Positions 10,994 through 22,149 of a DNA stretch of 64,000 nucleotides are shown here, piece by piece (the first letter of the stretch is position 1; each line of letters opens with the position of its first letter). The stretch spans positions 38,335,597 through 38,399,596 of the forward strand of contig CM053265.1 in the NCBI GenBank assembly GCA_028583415.1, given 5' to 3'. The notes below the pieces were generated by a model. The model saw nothing but the letters and a program-made list of their open reading frames with translations, had not been told where the DNA came from and did not search any database. The position numbers and the translations under genes are program-made. This DNA is from Protea cynaroides. Lineage: Eukaryota; Streptophyta; Magnoliopsida; Proteales; Proteaceae.

Positions 10994-13233
10994 AAATGGA
11001 CCAAGGGCGTGAAGGAGATCGAGATCCCAAGTATCAAATCGACCCAAAAACATTTAAAATAAGGGAAGGGTCGCATACCCAGCTAAGCAGGGTCGGACCT
11101 CCCAAAACAGAAAGTCAGACCCTCAGTTTTGAAGGGAGGGTCGGACAGCTTAAGACCCTAGGGTCGATGGGATCATCGACCCTCCCATCGACCCTCGGTT
11201 TCTGCCGAATATAAAAATTAGGAAATTTCTATATTTTTTTATTGGGATTCTTTCCAAATCTCAGAGGGACTTATTTAGGATGTTCCTAGTCTATTTAAAG
11301 GACGTCCCTAAGCCACTTTCACTCCTTTCACAACCCTAATTGAATTGAGAGAAAGAGAGGAGAAGGAAAAGAGGAAGAAGAGAGGCAAGCAAGAGAACTT
11401 AGCAAAAAGGAGAAGAATTTCAGAGAAGGAGTAATCTTCTTAGGTATGGATACTAATTCCATGAATTTCTACATACCTTAGATTAGTAATTGTTGAGAGT
11501 GTGATCTTGAAGAAACCCAAACCACCAATCTATGGTTAGGTTTCCATGGAAAACCATAGAAGAATGCATGAAAGCTATCTAGGTAGGTTATACTTGGTTT
11601 CAGACCATGGAATGAATGTAGAATGGAATGTAGGAGCAAGCCATAGGATACCAAACACGAAGAATGGATTAAAAGAGGGAATTGGACCAAAGTGCACCCA
11701 GGGTCGCACCCAGGGTCGATAGACCATCCGACCCTAGGTATTCCCGACCATCAACCCTCAGCATTCGGAAAGTCCAGAAAGAGGGAAGGGTCGATAGACC
11801 CATCGACCCTAGCATCGACCCTACCTCCGACCCTCAGTTAACAGCATGGTTTTTAATTTCGAATAAATACTAATTAAATTCTATCGACTTTGTTAGGTCT
11901 TCTAGCAATATAATAACACTGTAATGGTGATTCTAAAGCTTGGAAAAGTATCTATTAGCAAGCTAAGGTGAGGAACCTTAACTCCAAACTAAACTGGTTA
12001 ATAATAAACTGTTTTCTTTTTCTTGAGTCCTATGCTATGCTTGATTCTATGCGAATATGTTTGTAATGTGCATACAGCATGCCATCCAATATTTCTATTA
12101 TTTGTTCATGCATATTTACTTTATCGTTTATAACATGATGATGATGATGATAGGAATAGGCATATGCTTATATGTGTATGGTTGATGTGCTTGATGCGAG
12201 CGAGTATCAGGGGAGGTGTGATGTGAACGTCAATAAACGTTAACTTTTTGTGTGTCTCAGCACTTTAGCTCTATCTCTAACTCAAGTCTTGTGCATTAGC
12301 ATCGTCGTATCGCCCTTACTTTAGCAGAACTATTATGTCGTAGAGTATCAGGGGAGGTGGTCTCGGTCCTTGTAGTCTCTGACTCTACCGGGGGGCCTTA
12401 GCTCTATCTCTATGGGCATTCTGAGGGGATCTTGGGGTGAGGCCTTGGATACACTGTTTGGCATTAGGATTGGTTAGTTGCGAGCCCAATTTGCAGCCCT
12501 CGCTAACAGGGGCTTACGTGTTGGTATGACAATATATAGCAATAACCGTTAACCTTTGTTATATACTGTTCATGGTTGGGTGCATGTGAGTTGACGATAA
12601 ACGTGATCTTCGGGTAACGTCACACACTCGTGTATAGAGGCGGAGTCAATAAACGCGACCTTTGGCTACCTAAACCTTTCTATTGCATACTGCAAACTTT
12701 AAAATCGGACCAAAGATATAAATTGACTTTTTGCATGCATATGTATTGTTGCATTGTTTTGGCTACTCACTGAGCCGTGATGTGTGCTCACCCCTCGACG
12801 TCGAATATTTTTAGTTGATGATACATGTTATACGGTTGAAGATTTTATAAATGCTTTTGCGTACGGGACGATAGCGACGATGGAAGCTGAAGCGGAAGTG
12901 GATACACACGACTCCTCTTGCGAGTGCAACTCGTGTGTATTTGATTAGATATTTTATAGGTTTCTTTATTGGATTTATTCAGACATGTATTTGATATTTA
13001 ATATTTATGTCTCAGTTGATTACAGAATAATTTGCTATTAAATTATTAATATCATTTAGTTTCTCAGTTCATCTTATTATAAGACTTTCGCTATTGTGTA
13101 TTACTTTGATTATGATTACGGATGTGTGTAAGTTGGATAACGCGGGAATAACCTATTCGAGATCCTGGTTGAACTATTGGTTATTTAACGGTTCATCACA
13201 CCATTCTGGTTAGACCAAAATTGAGGTGTGACA
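10994..13233 (+). repeat. Element A0 3' LTR, right fragment
   Basis: This is an LTR lacking its first 72 bp, joined directly to the end of A1. The missing part is at 573-644. Its motif cluster resembles those of the minus-strand LTRs at 45322 and 54904 more than those of A1, so it is a different subfamily. A splice-donor-like TAG|GTATGG lies at 11443/11444. It ends TGTGACA at 13233, beyond which unrelated DNA begins. Confidence 0.85.
12814..12948 (+). CDS. Conserved short LTR frame (A0 LTR copy)
   Basis: 44 open codons with substitutions in the first half (TCYTVEDFINA) and an unchanged CECNSCVFD-stop end. That it has stayed open in an old, split LTR is notable. Confidence 0.45.
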   Translation, partial: VDDTCYTVEDFINAFAYGTIATMEAEAEVDTHDSSCECNSCVFD

Positions 13234-13510
13234 ATGGGACCTTATTTTCTCTTAGGCTTGATACCACAATCATTAAATCGTTCTCTAGCCAAATAGCTTT
13301 AAAACCTAAGTTCAATGCTTCTCAGATTCCTTTAAGAGCTTCTTGCAATTCACCTTTATAATTTATAGATGTGCTCAAGTATTTGGTAAAGGTTAAAAGC
13401 ACAACACCCCTGTTTTCTTAACAATACCACTAGAAGAAGCCACCCCTAGATTGCCCAAACTATAACCATCGATATTAATTTTACACCAATCAAACGAGGA
13501 TGCCAGAACA
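13234..13510 (-). pseudogene. RNase H-like domain remnant (LINE or related), minus strand
   Basis: On the minus strand one reads WCKINIDGYSLGNLGVASSG at about 13490-13420, the N-terminal part of a plant RVT_3-type RNase H. A frameshift follows, then GELQEALKGI-stop-EALNLGFKAIW and LENDLMIVVSSL down to about 13240. The paired D and E residues of the fold are recognisable. It is truncated at the A0 LTR edge. Such domains occur at the C-terminus of plant LINE polyproteins and in host-like fragments; the source here is uncertain. Confidence 0.65.
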
Positions 13511-13790
13511 ATTCAAGGATACCTGATATCTTTGGTACCCCTAGTTTGAGATTTAAAAACTGCACTACTTGAAGGTCCTGGGGTGAATGAACAACACATG
13601 ACTTCAACTCGGCCAGTCACCACACTTCATGGGAACATGGTTCATCAGTCTTTAAAGACTCACCGACCCATTATTAAAACCGGAATTATTTCTAGATAAC
13701 CTGATCATCCTCAGCACTGCATAGAGCACTCCTCTCAGACAATCCCATGATAAAATTCACATGATAAAATTGCCAATCCCATTCCGTTAA
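13511..13790. other. Intergenic, no recognisable feature
   Basis: I see no coding signal or repeat structure here. It may be further decayed sequence of the RNase H element, up to the upstream region of the DUF1421 gene. Confidence 0.4.
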
Positions 13791-13966
13791 CCGAAAAGAT
13801 TAAACGGAAACTTCTTTCCCCTTTCAGGCGTTCCTTCTCTTTATAGCGTTCCTTGTCCTCTGCTCTCAAGCGGAAGTCTTTTTTAATATTCTTTCGTTCT
13901 TTTAAACCCTAATTTTCATAGCTGGCTTCTTATACTTGTTGAAGAAACCATCACTTTAGTTGCTTA
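13791..13966 (+). promoter_or_regulatory. Presumed promoter and 5' UTR of the DUF1421-type gene
   Basis: This pyrimidine-rich stretch is typical of a plant 5' UTR (TTCTCTTTATAGCGTTCCTT, then AAACCCTAA, the telo-box word, at about 13905). A TATA-like CTTTATAG lies near 13838. The transcription start is not determined. Confidence 0.45.
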
Positions 13967-14120
13967 ATGGCGTCAGGATCATCTGGTAGAACTGGTTCTG
14001 GTAGCTCCAAAGGGTTCGATTTCGGTTCTGACATCGTCTGTCCTTACGACGATCTTGGGAATCAAGAATCCCCTACTGACAACCACAGAGATACTGTGGT
14101 AGGTAGGAACTTGGGAAAGG

Positions 14121-14121
14121 T

Positions 14122-14161
<40 letters not shown>
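14121..14161 (+). repeat. (CT)n microsatellite
   Basis: About 20 CT units lie immediately behind the intron 1 donor. A variable tract this close to a donor could affect splicing, but nothing here tests that. Confidence 0.9.
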
Positions 14162-14164
<3 letters not shown>

Positions 14165-15534
14165 GTTATTACGTTTTAAGATGTTTCAGTTGCAAAAAAT
14201 TAAATTACGGTATCAGGTATGGGAAAAGAAAATTTGGGAACGCCTCGGAATTTGGTAGAGGTTGAAACATTTTGGTGCTACGAATTTTATTGAGATTTAT
14301 TTGCGAGTGGTTGAAACTGTTCACTTCGTCTTTCTGGAAGGATATCGAGTTTTGTTTCTCAAGGAGATCTAGCTTCTCGATTGACTAAACTGTTACACTG
14401 GAAAAAAAAAAATTTCTTCCTTTTTTTTTTGTTTTTGTAAAGGAGTTCTTGTTTTACAGCATCATTGAATGCCGCATAGGGACTCACGTTTTTTATATTA
14501 CATTCTACTTGTCATCCCTGCATTTTTTACAACATGTTGAGATCTGGATATATTATGAGAGCTAGACTAAGAAGAAAGGTAGTAGAAAAGTCAACTCCAT
14601 GGCATTACTCATGTTAACTCCATAATGACCGGGGCCATGTAAGGAATTTTTTTTTCCTTCATGGTGTCCATCATATTAGACCCATAATGTAGGGACTTGT
14701 AATAGGGAATCCTACTAATATTTTAATTGCTTTAGTTTCATGTTTTTCCAACATCAAAGTTCCCTCTTTACTGAATTAGATACTGTCTTGATAGATAGAT
14801 TCTGAAAGTTTCAATTTTTATTCTATGTTCAGATTAAGCCATGTGGTAATACTTGCATATTTGTTTAGTATTGTTCTTGCAGATTTTTTTCCCTTTGGTC
14901 TTGTTAGATCAGTAGAAGTTATATGACACTTGACTTTATCAAGGTCATTTTGCCTGGAATGAAAAAGATTTACTTACAATGAATTTGTTTATGGAGGAGA
15001 AAAATATATTGTCTTAAGTTTGGTGGCTGGCAAACTATTTGTTGAATATGCCTACTATATGCCAAGGGTGAATTTTAAACTAGTCAGTTATCCCAGAGTA
15101 CTTCTATCATCTGCCATCCATACATTTTGAGGTTGGCCCTGTCCCCTGGAGAATACCCCGTATTGCCACTGCTTAGTCAGTTATTTCTCATTTTAGAGAA
15201 GATTCAGATGCCACTGGTTCTTGCTTCCCTCTCTCCTCCTTCCTTTTCATGCCCCTATAGGTTGCTACTCCTTCAAATCTTTTTTACATCAACTGAGATT
15301 GCTAAATTTCACTCAGAAACAGAGCTACCAATGGTTCTTTGGAGAAGTAAACAATAGAATTTTAGTTTGAATTTGTCTGATAAGCTCCAACGGCCAGAAC
15401 ACTAGCTCTTTTGGGTTGTGGTGCTTTTTCTGATCAATGATCAACACAAGAATAACCGGTTACCTTGCATAATTCATCTTTAATGTGATTAGAGATGCAC
15501 TCCTGTATTCCTATATACAATCAAAATGAGTTTT

Positions 15535-15536
<2 letters not shown>

Positions 15537-15591
<55 letters not shown>
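15537..15591 (+). repeat. (TA)n followed by poly-T
   Basis: About 14 TA units run directly into about 25 T. This is a simple repeat in intron 1, some 130 bp before the acceptor. Confidence 0.9.
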
Positions 15592-16001
15592 CACTTTGAT
15601 ATGGGAATTAGTGGTCATTTCGAGCTATCCTTTAATTTATATGTTTCCAGTTCACTGTACTGCTTTTTATCCTCTGTAATCCCCTAAATTCATGGTTTCT
15701 CCGATTTTTATTGAGCAGGACTTTCATGAAGGAAGGATGGGGAGATCGTCATTGTTACATGCATTTAATCATCACGAAGAATCCATCAATCTGGATAATG
15801 ATTTCTATTCTAGAAAAGACAGTTAAAAAATATGCTGACAATATACTTTGTTTCCTTGAGGGAATTTGTAGCCGTCTGTCACAACTGGAATTATACTGCT
15901 ACAATCTTGAGAAATCAGTTGGAGAAATGCAATCTGATTTGGTTCGAAAACACAGTGAAGCAGATTCAAAGCTTAAGTCTCTCGAGAAGCATCTTCAAGA
16001 A

Positions 16002-16747
16002 GTAAGTGTGTACATTTATGAATTTACTCTGTTTGTTAGCATCTCAAAAAAGGAATTATCTACCTGTTTGTAATCCGAAAATTATCATTTTCATTTAAGT
16101 TGCGTCCAATATGGGTTTAGCTACCAGCAACCCCCGGAAATCATGGCACTCTATTTTCTAATCATGTTCTCATTCTGCAAGAATGTGGCTTGCTTATTTT
16201 AGTTGGTTCAGTAAATTATGCCATTTGACAGTTGACACTTATGTGACTTATAGGCTGGCAGACTCTGAGTGGTGAGAAATAGTGGTTTCCGTAGTAAGAA
16301 TTATTATGAATGTCTCAAATATTTGTGCAGGATTTTCCCTTACAAGTAATGGATTTGTACAATTGTACACAGAGGTACGTGGATGTATTTATGCGCATGC
16401 TTTCTCTCTACATATAGTGGGTGATGCTCATGTTTAATTGGCCTGAGGCTGTGGTGCTGGTTATCATATTTAAATGTTCATTCTTATTGTCATTGAATTG
16501 CTTTATTATCTCTGACTTGGGTAGTGCAAGTATCGGATTTTTCACCGAATCTATGGGTATAAATTATGATAAATTCTCTATTATGAATATGTGCTTTCTG
16601 GTGATATCTTGCAAATTGGAATATTGTGTGCTGTGAATAGTTTCTTATATTTTGAATGGCCTGTTTGTGTCTATCTCTATTTTCATTAGTTTTGTATTCA
16701 ATCAAACTTGAGCAATTTGCATAAATGTGTCTTGATGCTTTCTTCAG
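16002..16747 (+). other. Intron 2 of the DUF1421-type gene
   Basis: The donor is CAAGAA|GTAAGTG and the acceptor TCTTCAG|GTCCACAGG. The phase is 0, joining HLQE to VHRYVQIL in the order expected for the family. I see nothing else in it. Confidence 0.75.
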
Positions 16748-18033
16748 GTCCACAGGTATGTGCAAATCCTTAGAGACAAACAAGAACTTGCTGAAACGCA
16801 GAAAGAAGTAGCCAAGCTTCAGCTACAGAAAGAATCCTCAAGCATTGGTCATCTGCAGCACAAGGAAGAGTGAGGTGCACTATCTGCTTCTGATAACCAA
16901 AAAGCTGTTAGCACACCAGAAGGGCAGAACCTACAATTGGCTCTTACTTTACCCCATCAAGTAGCTGTATCATCCTCCCTCCTGCCTAGACCCGTGGAAC
17001 AGCAGCAGCCTTTGGCAGCTCCACATCAATCCCTTCTGCAGAATGATCATTCTCTGGTCCAGCCACCTTCCTATTACCCAACACAAAATCAGTTGCCTAA
17101 TCTGCTGCCCCAAACCCAACATCAACCTCAGGACCAATATTTACAAGCAGATCCCCGATACCGAAGGCCCCAAATGCAAGACTTGTCCAGGCAGGCGCCA
17201 CAGCCACCACAGCCTCAAGTTAGTCAGACCCAGCAAATGCATCCCTTCCCCCCTTATCAACAGCAGTGGCCACAGCAGTTTCCCCAACAGGTACAATAAC
17301 TACAACTACAACAACCATCTCCACAACCCCAGGCTAGACCCCAGACAACACCAGTATATTCATCCTACCCACCTACTCAATCTCTACATCCATCTCCTGA
17401 GACCTTCCCAGGCATTATGCCAGTGCAGGTCTCATTTTCTGGAATCCCTCCATCTGGATTGAGCCATGCAGAATCCATGGCTTATGGTTATAGTGGGGCT
17501 GTTAGAACAACACTTCAGCAATCACTTCCTCCACTGCATAACATTCAGAGGCAACAACAGCTTTCAACCAACCAGCGCACTTTTGGAATGCATCTCAATG
17601 AAGGCTCCCTCTCAGGTGCTGGACCCCATCCTCCACAGCCCCAAGGACAAGATACATTATCTACAATGGCGAGGATGGAAGAACCCCTCATCCACTACCT
17701 TCACACTACCCACAAGAAGGTGCATATCCTCCAACACATACCTCTCTCCAGAATCCACAGCCTCCTGCTGGTGGTAGCCTTTTGGTCTGCCCCACCCAAG
17801 CTCATCGCAGGTGGTGCATAGCCACACGTATAGTGAGCTGTTTGAGAAAGCTGTGAGCATGGGTTACATGAGAGATCATGTGGCGGCTGTAATCCACAGA
17901 CTGGAGGAAAGTGGTCAACCAGTCGATTTTAACAGCATTCTACACAGGCTGAATCAGTCCTCTGGCGGTCCCCAGAGGGGTTGGTCTGGCTAACTCCGGA
18001 AGTTGAAGTCCATCAACATAGATACAAGATCGC

Positions 18034-18185
18034 TTTTCTAAGGGAAAAAGATCGTTTCCAGTCCATCCAGTTGTCCAGCCCTGATCGGATGGACTGGAAT
18101 TACAAGACACTCCTCTGATTCCAATCCGTCTGATCAGGGCTGGACGAATTGGATGAACTAGAGACGATCTCTATCCTTTTCTAAG
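18034..18185. mobile_element. 134-bp fold-back MITE (Mutator-like) with 9-bp TSD
   Basis: The element at 18043-18176 is almost a perfect hairpin. Its left arm begins GGAAAAAGATCGTTTCCAG and its right arm is the complement of GGATAGAGATCGTCTCTAG. The core TCCAGCCCTGATC is inverted exactly as GATCAGGGCTGGA. It is bounded on both sides by TTTTCTAAG (18034-18042 and 18177-18185). A 9-bp duplication is the mark of Mutator-like elements. It lies 40 bp past the DUF1421 stop codon, thus in the former 3' UTR. Confidence 0.85.
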
Positions 18186-18441
18186 TGCCTTTGACAAGGT
18201 TGACTGGCATTTGGAACATCTGGAAATTCAGAGACCTGAAAGTAGACAGATAACTGTATATTTGTGGGGTTATTCCATGACTTGGTCTATTTTATTTCTA
18301 GGTCATGGATAATTATTATGTAACTTTTGGAGTACGCAGATGCTCATTCTTTTTTGTTTTTATGGGGAAAGGCATCTTTTATCATGCTTTGATGTCACGT
18401 ACAACGTTTTCAGTAGTAGAAAATACCTAATCAATATTTCT
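18186..18441. other. 3' flank of the DUF1421-type gene
   Basis: AT-rich DNA, probably the remaining 3' UTR and downstream flank. No clear polyadenylation signal was fixed and no gene is seen. Confidence 0.4.
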
Positions 18442-19270
18442 TTTATTTTAAAGTAAATTATAGGTAGTTCGTTTGTAGTTTGCCCTTAAATCAGGTGCAT
18501 CCCAAGGCTTTCAAACAATTTCAAAGACACTTAAATCAAAATAAATTCTAAAAAACCTACTCTATTAGTGAATTTTGATTGACTTACGATAAGGGCTAAG
18601 AGTTAGAATTTTAATACCTAAAACACTCTCCTGTAGGACTATTTTATTCTTATTTAAACCTCTCATATACTTTAAACCTACTCCATTAGTGAGTTTTCGC
18701 TAACTAATTATTTTATTCCTATTTAAACCTCTCATATACATAAATCCTACTCCATTAGTGAATTTTTGCTAACTTATGAAACTGGGTTTTGTGTAAGTCG
18801 AAGTGCGAATAAATATCCATCGAAATAGATGAATGTCGTATATAGAAGTGTTGTATAATTCTTAGGTAGACCATCTGATCTTCCCACGTTGAGCTCGGCT
18901 TGGCCCATTTGCCTGGCCAACTATGCGATGTATGTTCAGTATCACTCCTGTAAAGAGCATGCTGCTTTCGTTCGGATGGCGTAGATGGGGTGGCTTCCAT
19001 AGAGAGATGTCTGGCGCTTCTTGCTCTTGCGTCTGTCCTTAGCTTGTGGGTTTTGTGTAAATGGGAGGTTAAAATGGGAGTAAAATGGCCCTTTAACTTA
19101 TGCTGGAGGGTATTTTAGGTATTAAAATTATAAATTTTAGCTTTTGTCGTTAGTTAACTTAAATTCACTAATGGAGTGGTTTTTTTTGGAATTTATTTTG
19201 ATTTTAGAGTGTCTTTGAAATTATTTGAAAGGTTTAGGATATCCTTGATTTAAGGGCAAACTGTAAGGGA
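18442..19270. mobile_element. Mutator-like non-autonomous element, left part (right tip at 31002-31019)
   Basis: The long terminal inverted repeat starts at 18451 (AAGTAAATTATAGG) and includes GTTTGCCCTTAAATCA, ATTTCAAAGACAC and ATCAAAATAAATTC. The inverted partner runs backwards from 19270 (for example GATTTAAGGGCAAACTGTA). The outermost bases of the right repeat are missing here but appear at 31002-31019 (CCTATAATTTACTC), on the far side of retrotransposon B. The flanks show the 9-bp duplication TTTATTTTA at 18442-18450 and 31020-31028. The original element was about 840 bp with no coding capacity seen. The middle has a repeated CTACTCCATTAGTGA unit. Confidence 0.85.
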
Positions 19271-20289
19271 TGTAAAACTCGTACCTAGAGAACCTGGCTT
19301 AACTTGGATTTTCTTAGTGTACCAGGGTTTTTCACCATTGACGAACCCGGTCCAATGATGGCTTGAGGACTAGCTTGAATAAGGAATGAGCCATTTTAGC
19401 GAACATGCTAAAATTTCTATGTTCTGGTGTAACTAAGTAGGGCACTAGTCGTTGCCACAGGTCGGAGGATCCCAGATCTGTTCTAATTGGATCTTGCAAC
19501 TGGAAAGGCTACAAAGCCTGCCTGCAAATGAAAATTTTAAAACTCCGTTGTTGAGCTTGAGTGGGAATATTACCTAGACCCAGGAACGAATCCAATGGGT
19601 CCCGCTTTACTCCTAACCACTTTAGAGTTGATTGAGGGAATAAAAACCTATTATGACTCCTTAGCTTGCCACTTGGCAACTCTCTTCAGTCTCTAACTCT
19701 CTAAAGAAGGAGACTCCAAGTAGCCTAACTTCCCTAAAAGAACCCCTCTTTTGGAGTACATATCCATCACAAGAAATTCTGACGTGTTCTTCGAGAGAGG
19801 AGTGTTGAAGGAAGAAGGAGAGAGCTGAGAAGGGAAAGCAGTTTGGAGAACTACTAGTGCCATTCGACAACACCACATACTCGTTCGAAAACACTGCCTG
19901 TAAACTCCATACTATCTTACTTTGAGTTTAATTGTGTTATTTGATTTCCATCAAGGAAACCCTATGTCTCCATTCTCAATGGAGTTTGCTCTCCATTAAT
20001 GGCTGAGCAGGTGGGGAAGATTTACTTTGAATTCGACTAAAGATTTTACCTCGAATCCATCCATGGTTAGAACCAAGATAATGAACCCTAGACTAGGAGG
20101 TGTGTCTCTAATCGACCTCATTAAGCCCTAGAATAGGATTGGAAATCACTATTGGATGCTAGACCTAATGATCCATTGATAGGCTTCCATAGCAGGAGTC
20201 CGAAATTGGATCTGGAGGGAACTCCTGAAGGCAAAATCCGTGTATCCGGATAGACAGAATACTCAGACTAACCTCTCGGGTGAGGTCCA

Positions 20290-20505
20290 GTTGCACCAAT
20301 CGGTCGCAAGATGTTGCCATTGGACTTGCAACCGGACTTACTCAGGAAGCTTGGGTAATGCAACCGGATGCAAAACCAGTTACACGACTGTAGCAGCCGG
20401 ATCTACGACCCATTGAGAACAAGAAGGTTCCTAAGAGCAACTGGCCGCCACATGGGTCGCGATACTATTGCAGCTGGATGTTGTAACCGGTTGGTCCCAG
20501 AAAGC
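20290..20505 (+). promoter_or_regulatory. TGCAACCGG motif array in LTR B
   Basis: This array contains TTGCAACCGGA, TGCAACCGGATG, GCAGCCGGATCT and TTGTAACCGGTTGG with inverted relatives. The words recur upstream of the B antisense ORF (23830-24055). The copy in the 3' LTR lies at about 29405-29585. Confidence 0.5.
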
Positions 20506-21340
20506 CTTGCAATAAGCTAACTTAATACACATTGTAACTAATGACCTAACTTATATATTAGGTGACACGTACATAACCAAGATCAACTCATCTACTGCAA
20601 ATTGTAGCGTTAATCATATCTCAGGTGAGGAAATGGAGCCCTGACTTAATTTTGGAGTGTTTCTGACTATGCGCTTGTTTATGTTGCATTGCTTGTTTGT
20701 TGATAACATGTCATCCAATAATTGTTTTTGCATGAATTTGCATCTAGTTATGATTGTTGTGAATGTGTGATGTTTGTGCCTTGTGGGAAGTGGTGAAATA
20801 GTCGAGGACCGAAGGATCCAACCTGTTGGGTTACATGTATTGTCCTCATACCCTAGCGGGATGACAATGTCTAGGGGGGATGAAGGATGGATTGGGATTC
20901 CTGCTGGGATTGTGAGGGGGTACATAAGATGACATTTAGGATTGGTTAGAGAGACTACCCATGTATGCACCTTGGCCAGTAGGGGGTCAGATAGTGGTAT
21001 GAGATGGGGGATGAGGGGGAAGGGTCGATAGTGTTCGTTGGAGTGTCACTGGTTGAACTTCTGCTCTATCACCATCCATACTAGGAGACGCATGGCTTTA
21101 CCAGTGCTGTCGGAGCAGGCTAGGCAAGTGTCCATTCTTTCCTGTGCATGGTGGTTTTGGTCAGCTTCGGTGAGCATGACCCGCTTACCTTAGCACTGGC
21201 ATACAATATACCAGACCATTGTGGGGGGGGGGAGATCATTAGAAATTTTACTACCCCACAAGAGAACCATACAAGCCACTAAGGGCCGAACCAAGAGAAA
21301 GGACAAAAGAAGACCTCAAGCAAAAAACAAAACCTTTGGA

Positions 21341-21466
21341 GGTACTATAGTTGTTGATTATGTGAATGCCTCAGTCGTCTCTTCTGTGGCACATCTGGAT
21401 GTATAACCTTTGGAGGTAGACGAGCATGTTGTCGATTGCAAGTACGACACATGTGTGTTCGAGTAA
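21341..21466 (+). pseudogene. Conserved short LTR frame, B 5' LTR copy (stop gained)
   Basis: Readable as GTIVVDYVNAS, then a TAA at 21404, then a CKYDTCVFE-stop end. It aligns with the family A frame in spacing and key residues (D-Y-x-N-A, Cys pair, VF, acidic residue, stop). Confidence 0.45.
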
Positions 21467-21833
21467 AGGCGATCTCGAAGAGAATTATGTTTCTTTTATT
21501 TACTTTTAATTCAGTTACATTTACAGTACTCATTTAAAGACCCAATATTATAGGGTTTATATTATGAATGGTTTTTGTGATGAAGTTTGATTAGAACAAG
21601 AATAATTCTGATACATTGTTATTTAATTTATTTGAAGTATCAATCGAAGTTCGTTTCACTTAGCTAATTTCCCCTTTGGTATCTACTTTGATTTATATTT
21701 TGTGACATTGGTTGTGGTGGGGTTGGTGAGGCTGCACACGGCTTAAGTGATTCTAGGTTGGACTGAACATAAAATGTGTATCGGTTCAGTTAGCTCTGAA
21801 ATTTTACATATTGTAAATTTGGGGTATGACAAA

Positions 21834-21847
21834 ATTGGTACCAGAGC
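21834..21847 (+). other. Primer-binding site of element B
   Basis: TTGGTACCAGAGC follows the LTR end. It has one change from the initiator-Met-tRNA complement. Confidence 0.75.
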
Positions 21848-22149
21848 ACTAAGCTCTATCGCACTATACTAACCCGAACAATGTCATGATTTCTATGTCA
21901 GTGAACTGAGCATTAGGATAATAAAAATCGAAAGAGCACAACTCATAAATATGAAACAAGATTGTTGTTGTGTGTTAAAGAAACAAAAGTATAATATGCT
22001 AGGGAAAGATTAGAGACTAATATAAACAAAAACCAAGTGAATAAAAGTACTCCGCATTAAAAGGTAAAAATATAGACAAACTAGAAAAAGAAAAAAATTG
22101 TTCATCCTGAAAATGGTCGAACCATTATTCACTGAACAAGTACAAAAAA

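Larger units (their letters stand above)
14120..15718 (+). other. Intron 1 of the DUF1421-type gene
   Basis: The donor is AAAG|GTGCTC and the acceptor is TTGAGCAG|GAC. Both flanking exons are in phase 0. The intron begins with a CT microsatellite and carries a TA/T tract near its 3' end. Short open frames inside show no similarity I recognise. Confidence 0.7.
13967..17993 (+). pseudogene. DUF1421 / FLOE1-like Pro-Gln-rich protein, decayed three-exon gene
   Basis: Exons are inferred at 13967-14119, 15719-16001 and 16748-17993, with GT-AG introns. Exon 1 encodes an N-terminus with SSKGFDFGSD and YDD, as in the DUF1421 family (Arabidopsis FLOE1, a hydration-dependent phase-separating seed protein). 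Exon 2 encodes the coiled-coil part (FLEGICSRLSQLELYCYNLE). Exon 3 starts in phase (VHRYVQILRDKQELAETQKE), passes through a Gln-Pro-Ser-rich region, and ends in the conserved DUF1421 segment (YSELFEKAVSMGYMRDHV, then RLEESGQPVDFNSIL, final GWSG). Lesions: a frameshift near 15801, TGA at 16871, TAA at 17297, a frameshift near 17650 and another near 17778. Both stops fit C to T changes (CGA, CAA). Conserved splice sites and ends suggest recent decay; sequence error cannot be excluded for single sites. Confidence 0.85.
19271..21831 (+). repeat. Element B 5' LTR
   Basis: It starts TGTAAAACTC and ends TATGACA. It keeps the same plan as family A although most of the sequence differs: two clusters of a TGCAACCGG-type motif (around 19440-19500 and 20290-20505), the shared CATGTCATCCAATA block at about 20707, and the conserved short frame at 21341-21466. 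Confidence 0.9.

Noticed and set aside
17043..17777. Open frames of 139 and 103 codons overlapping the DUF1421 exon 3
   Set aside because: They are other-frame shadows of the Gln/Pro-rich exon; the conserved protein lies in a different frame.
18755..19000. Minus-strand 81-codon frame in the Mutator-like element
   Set aside because: No similarity recognised, and its position within a non-autonomous inverted-repeat element makes chance likely.
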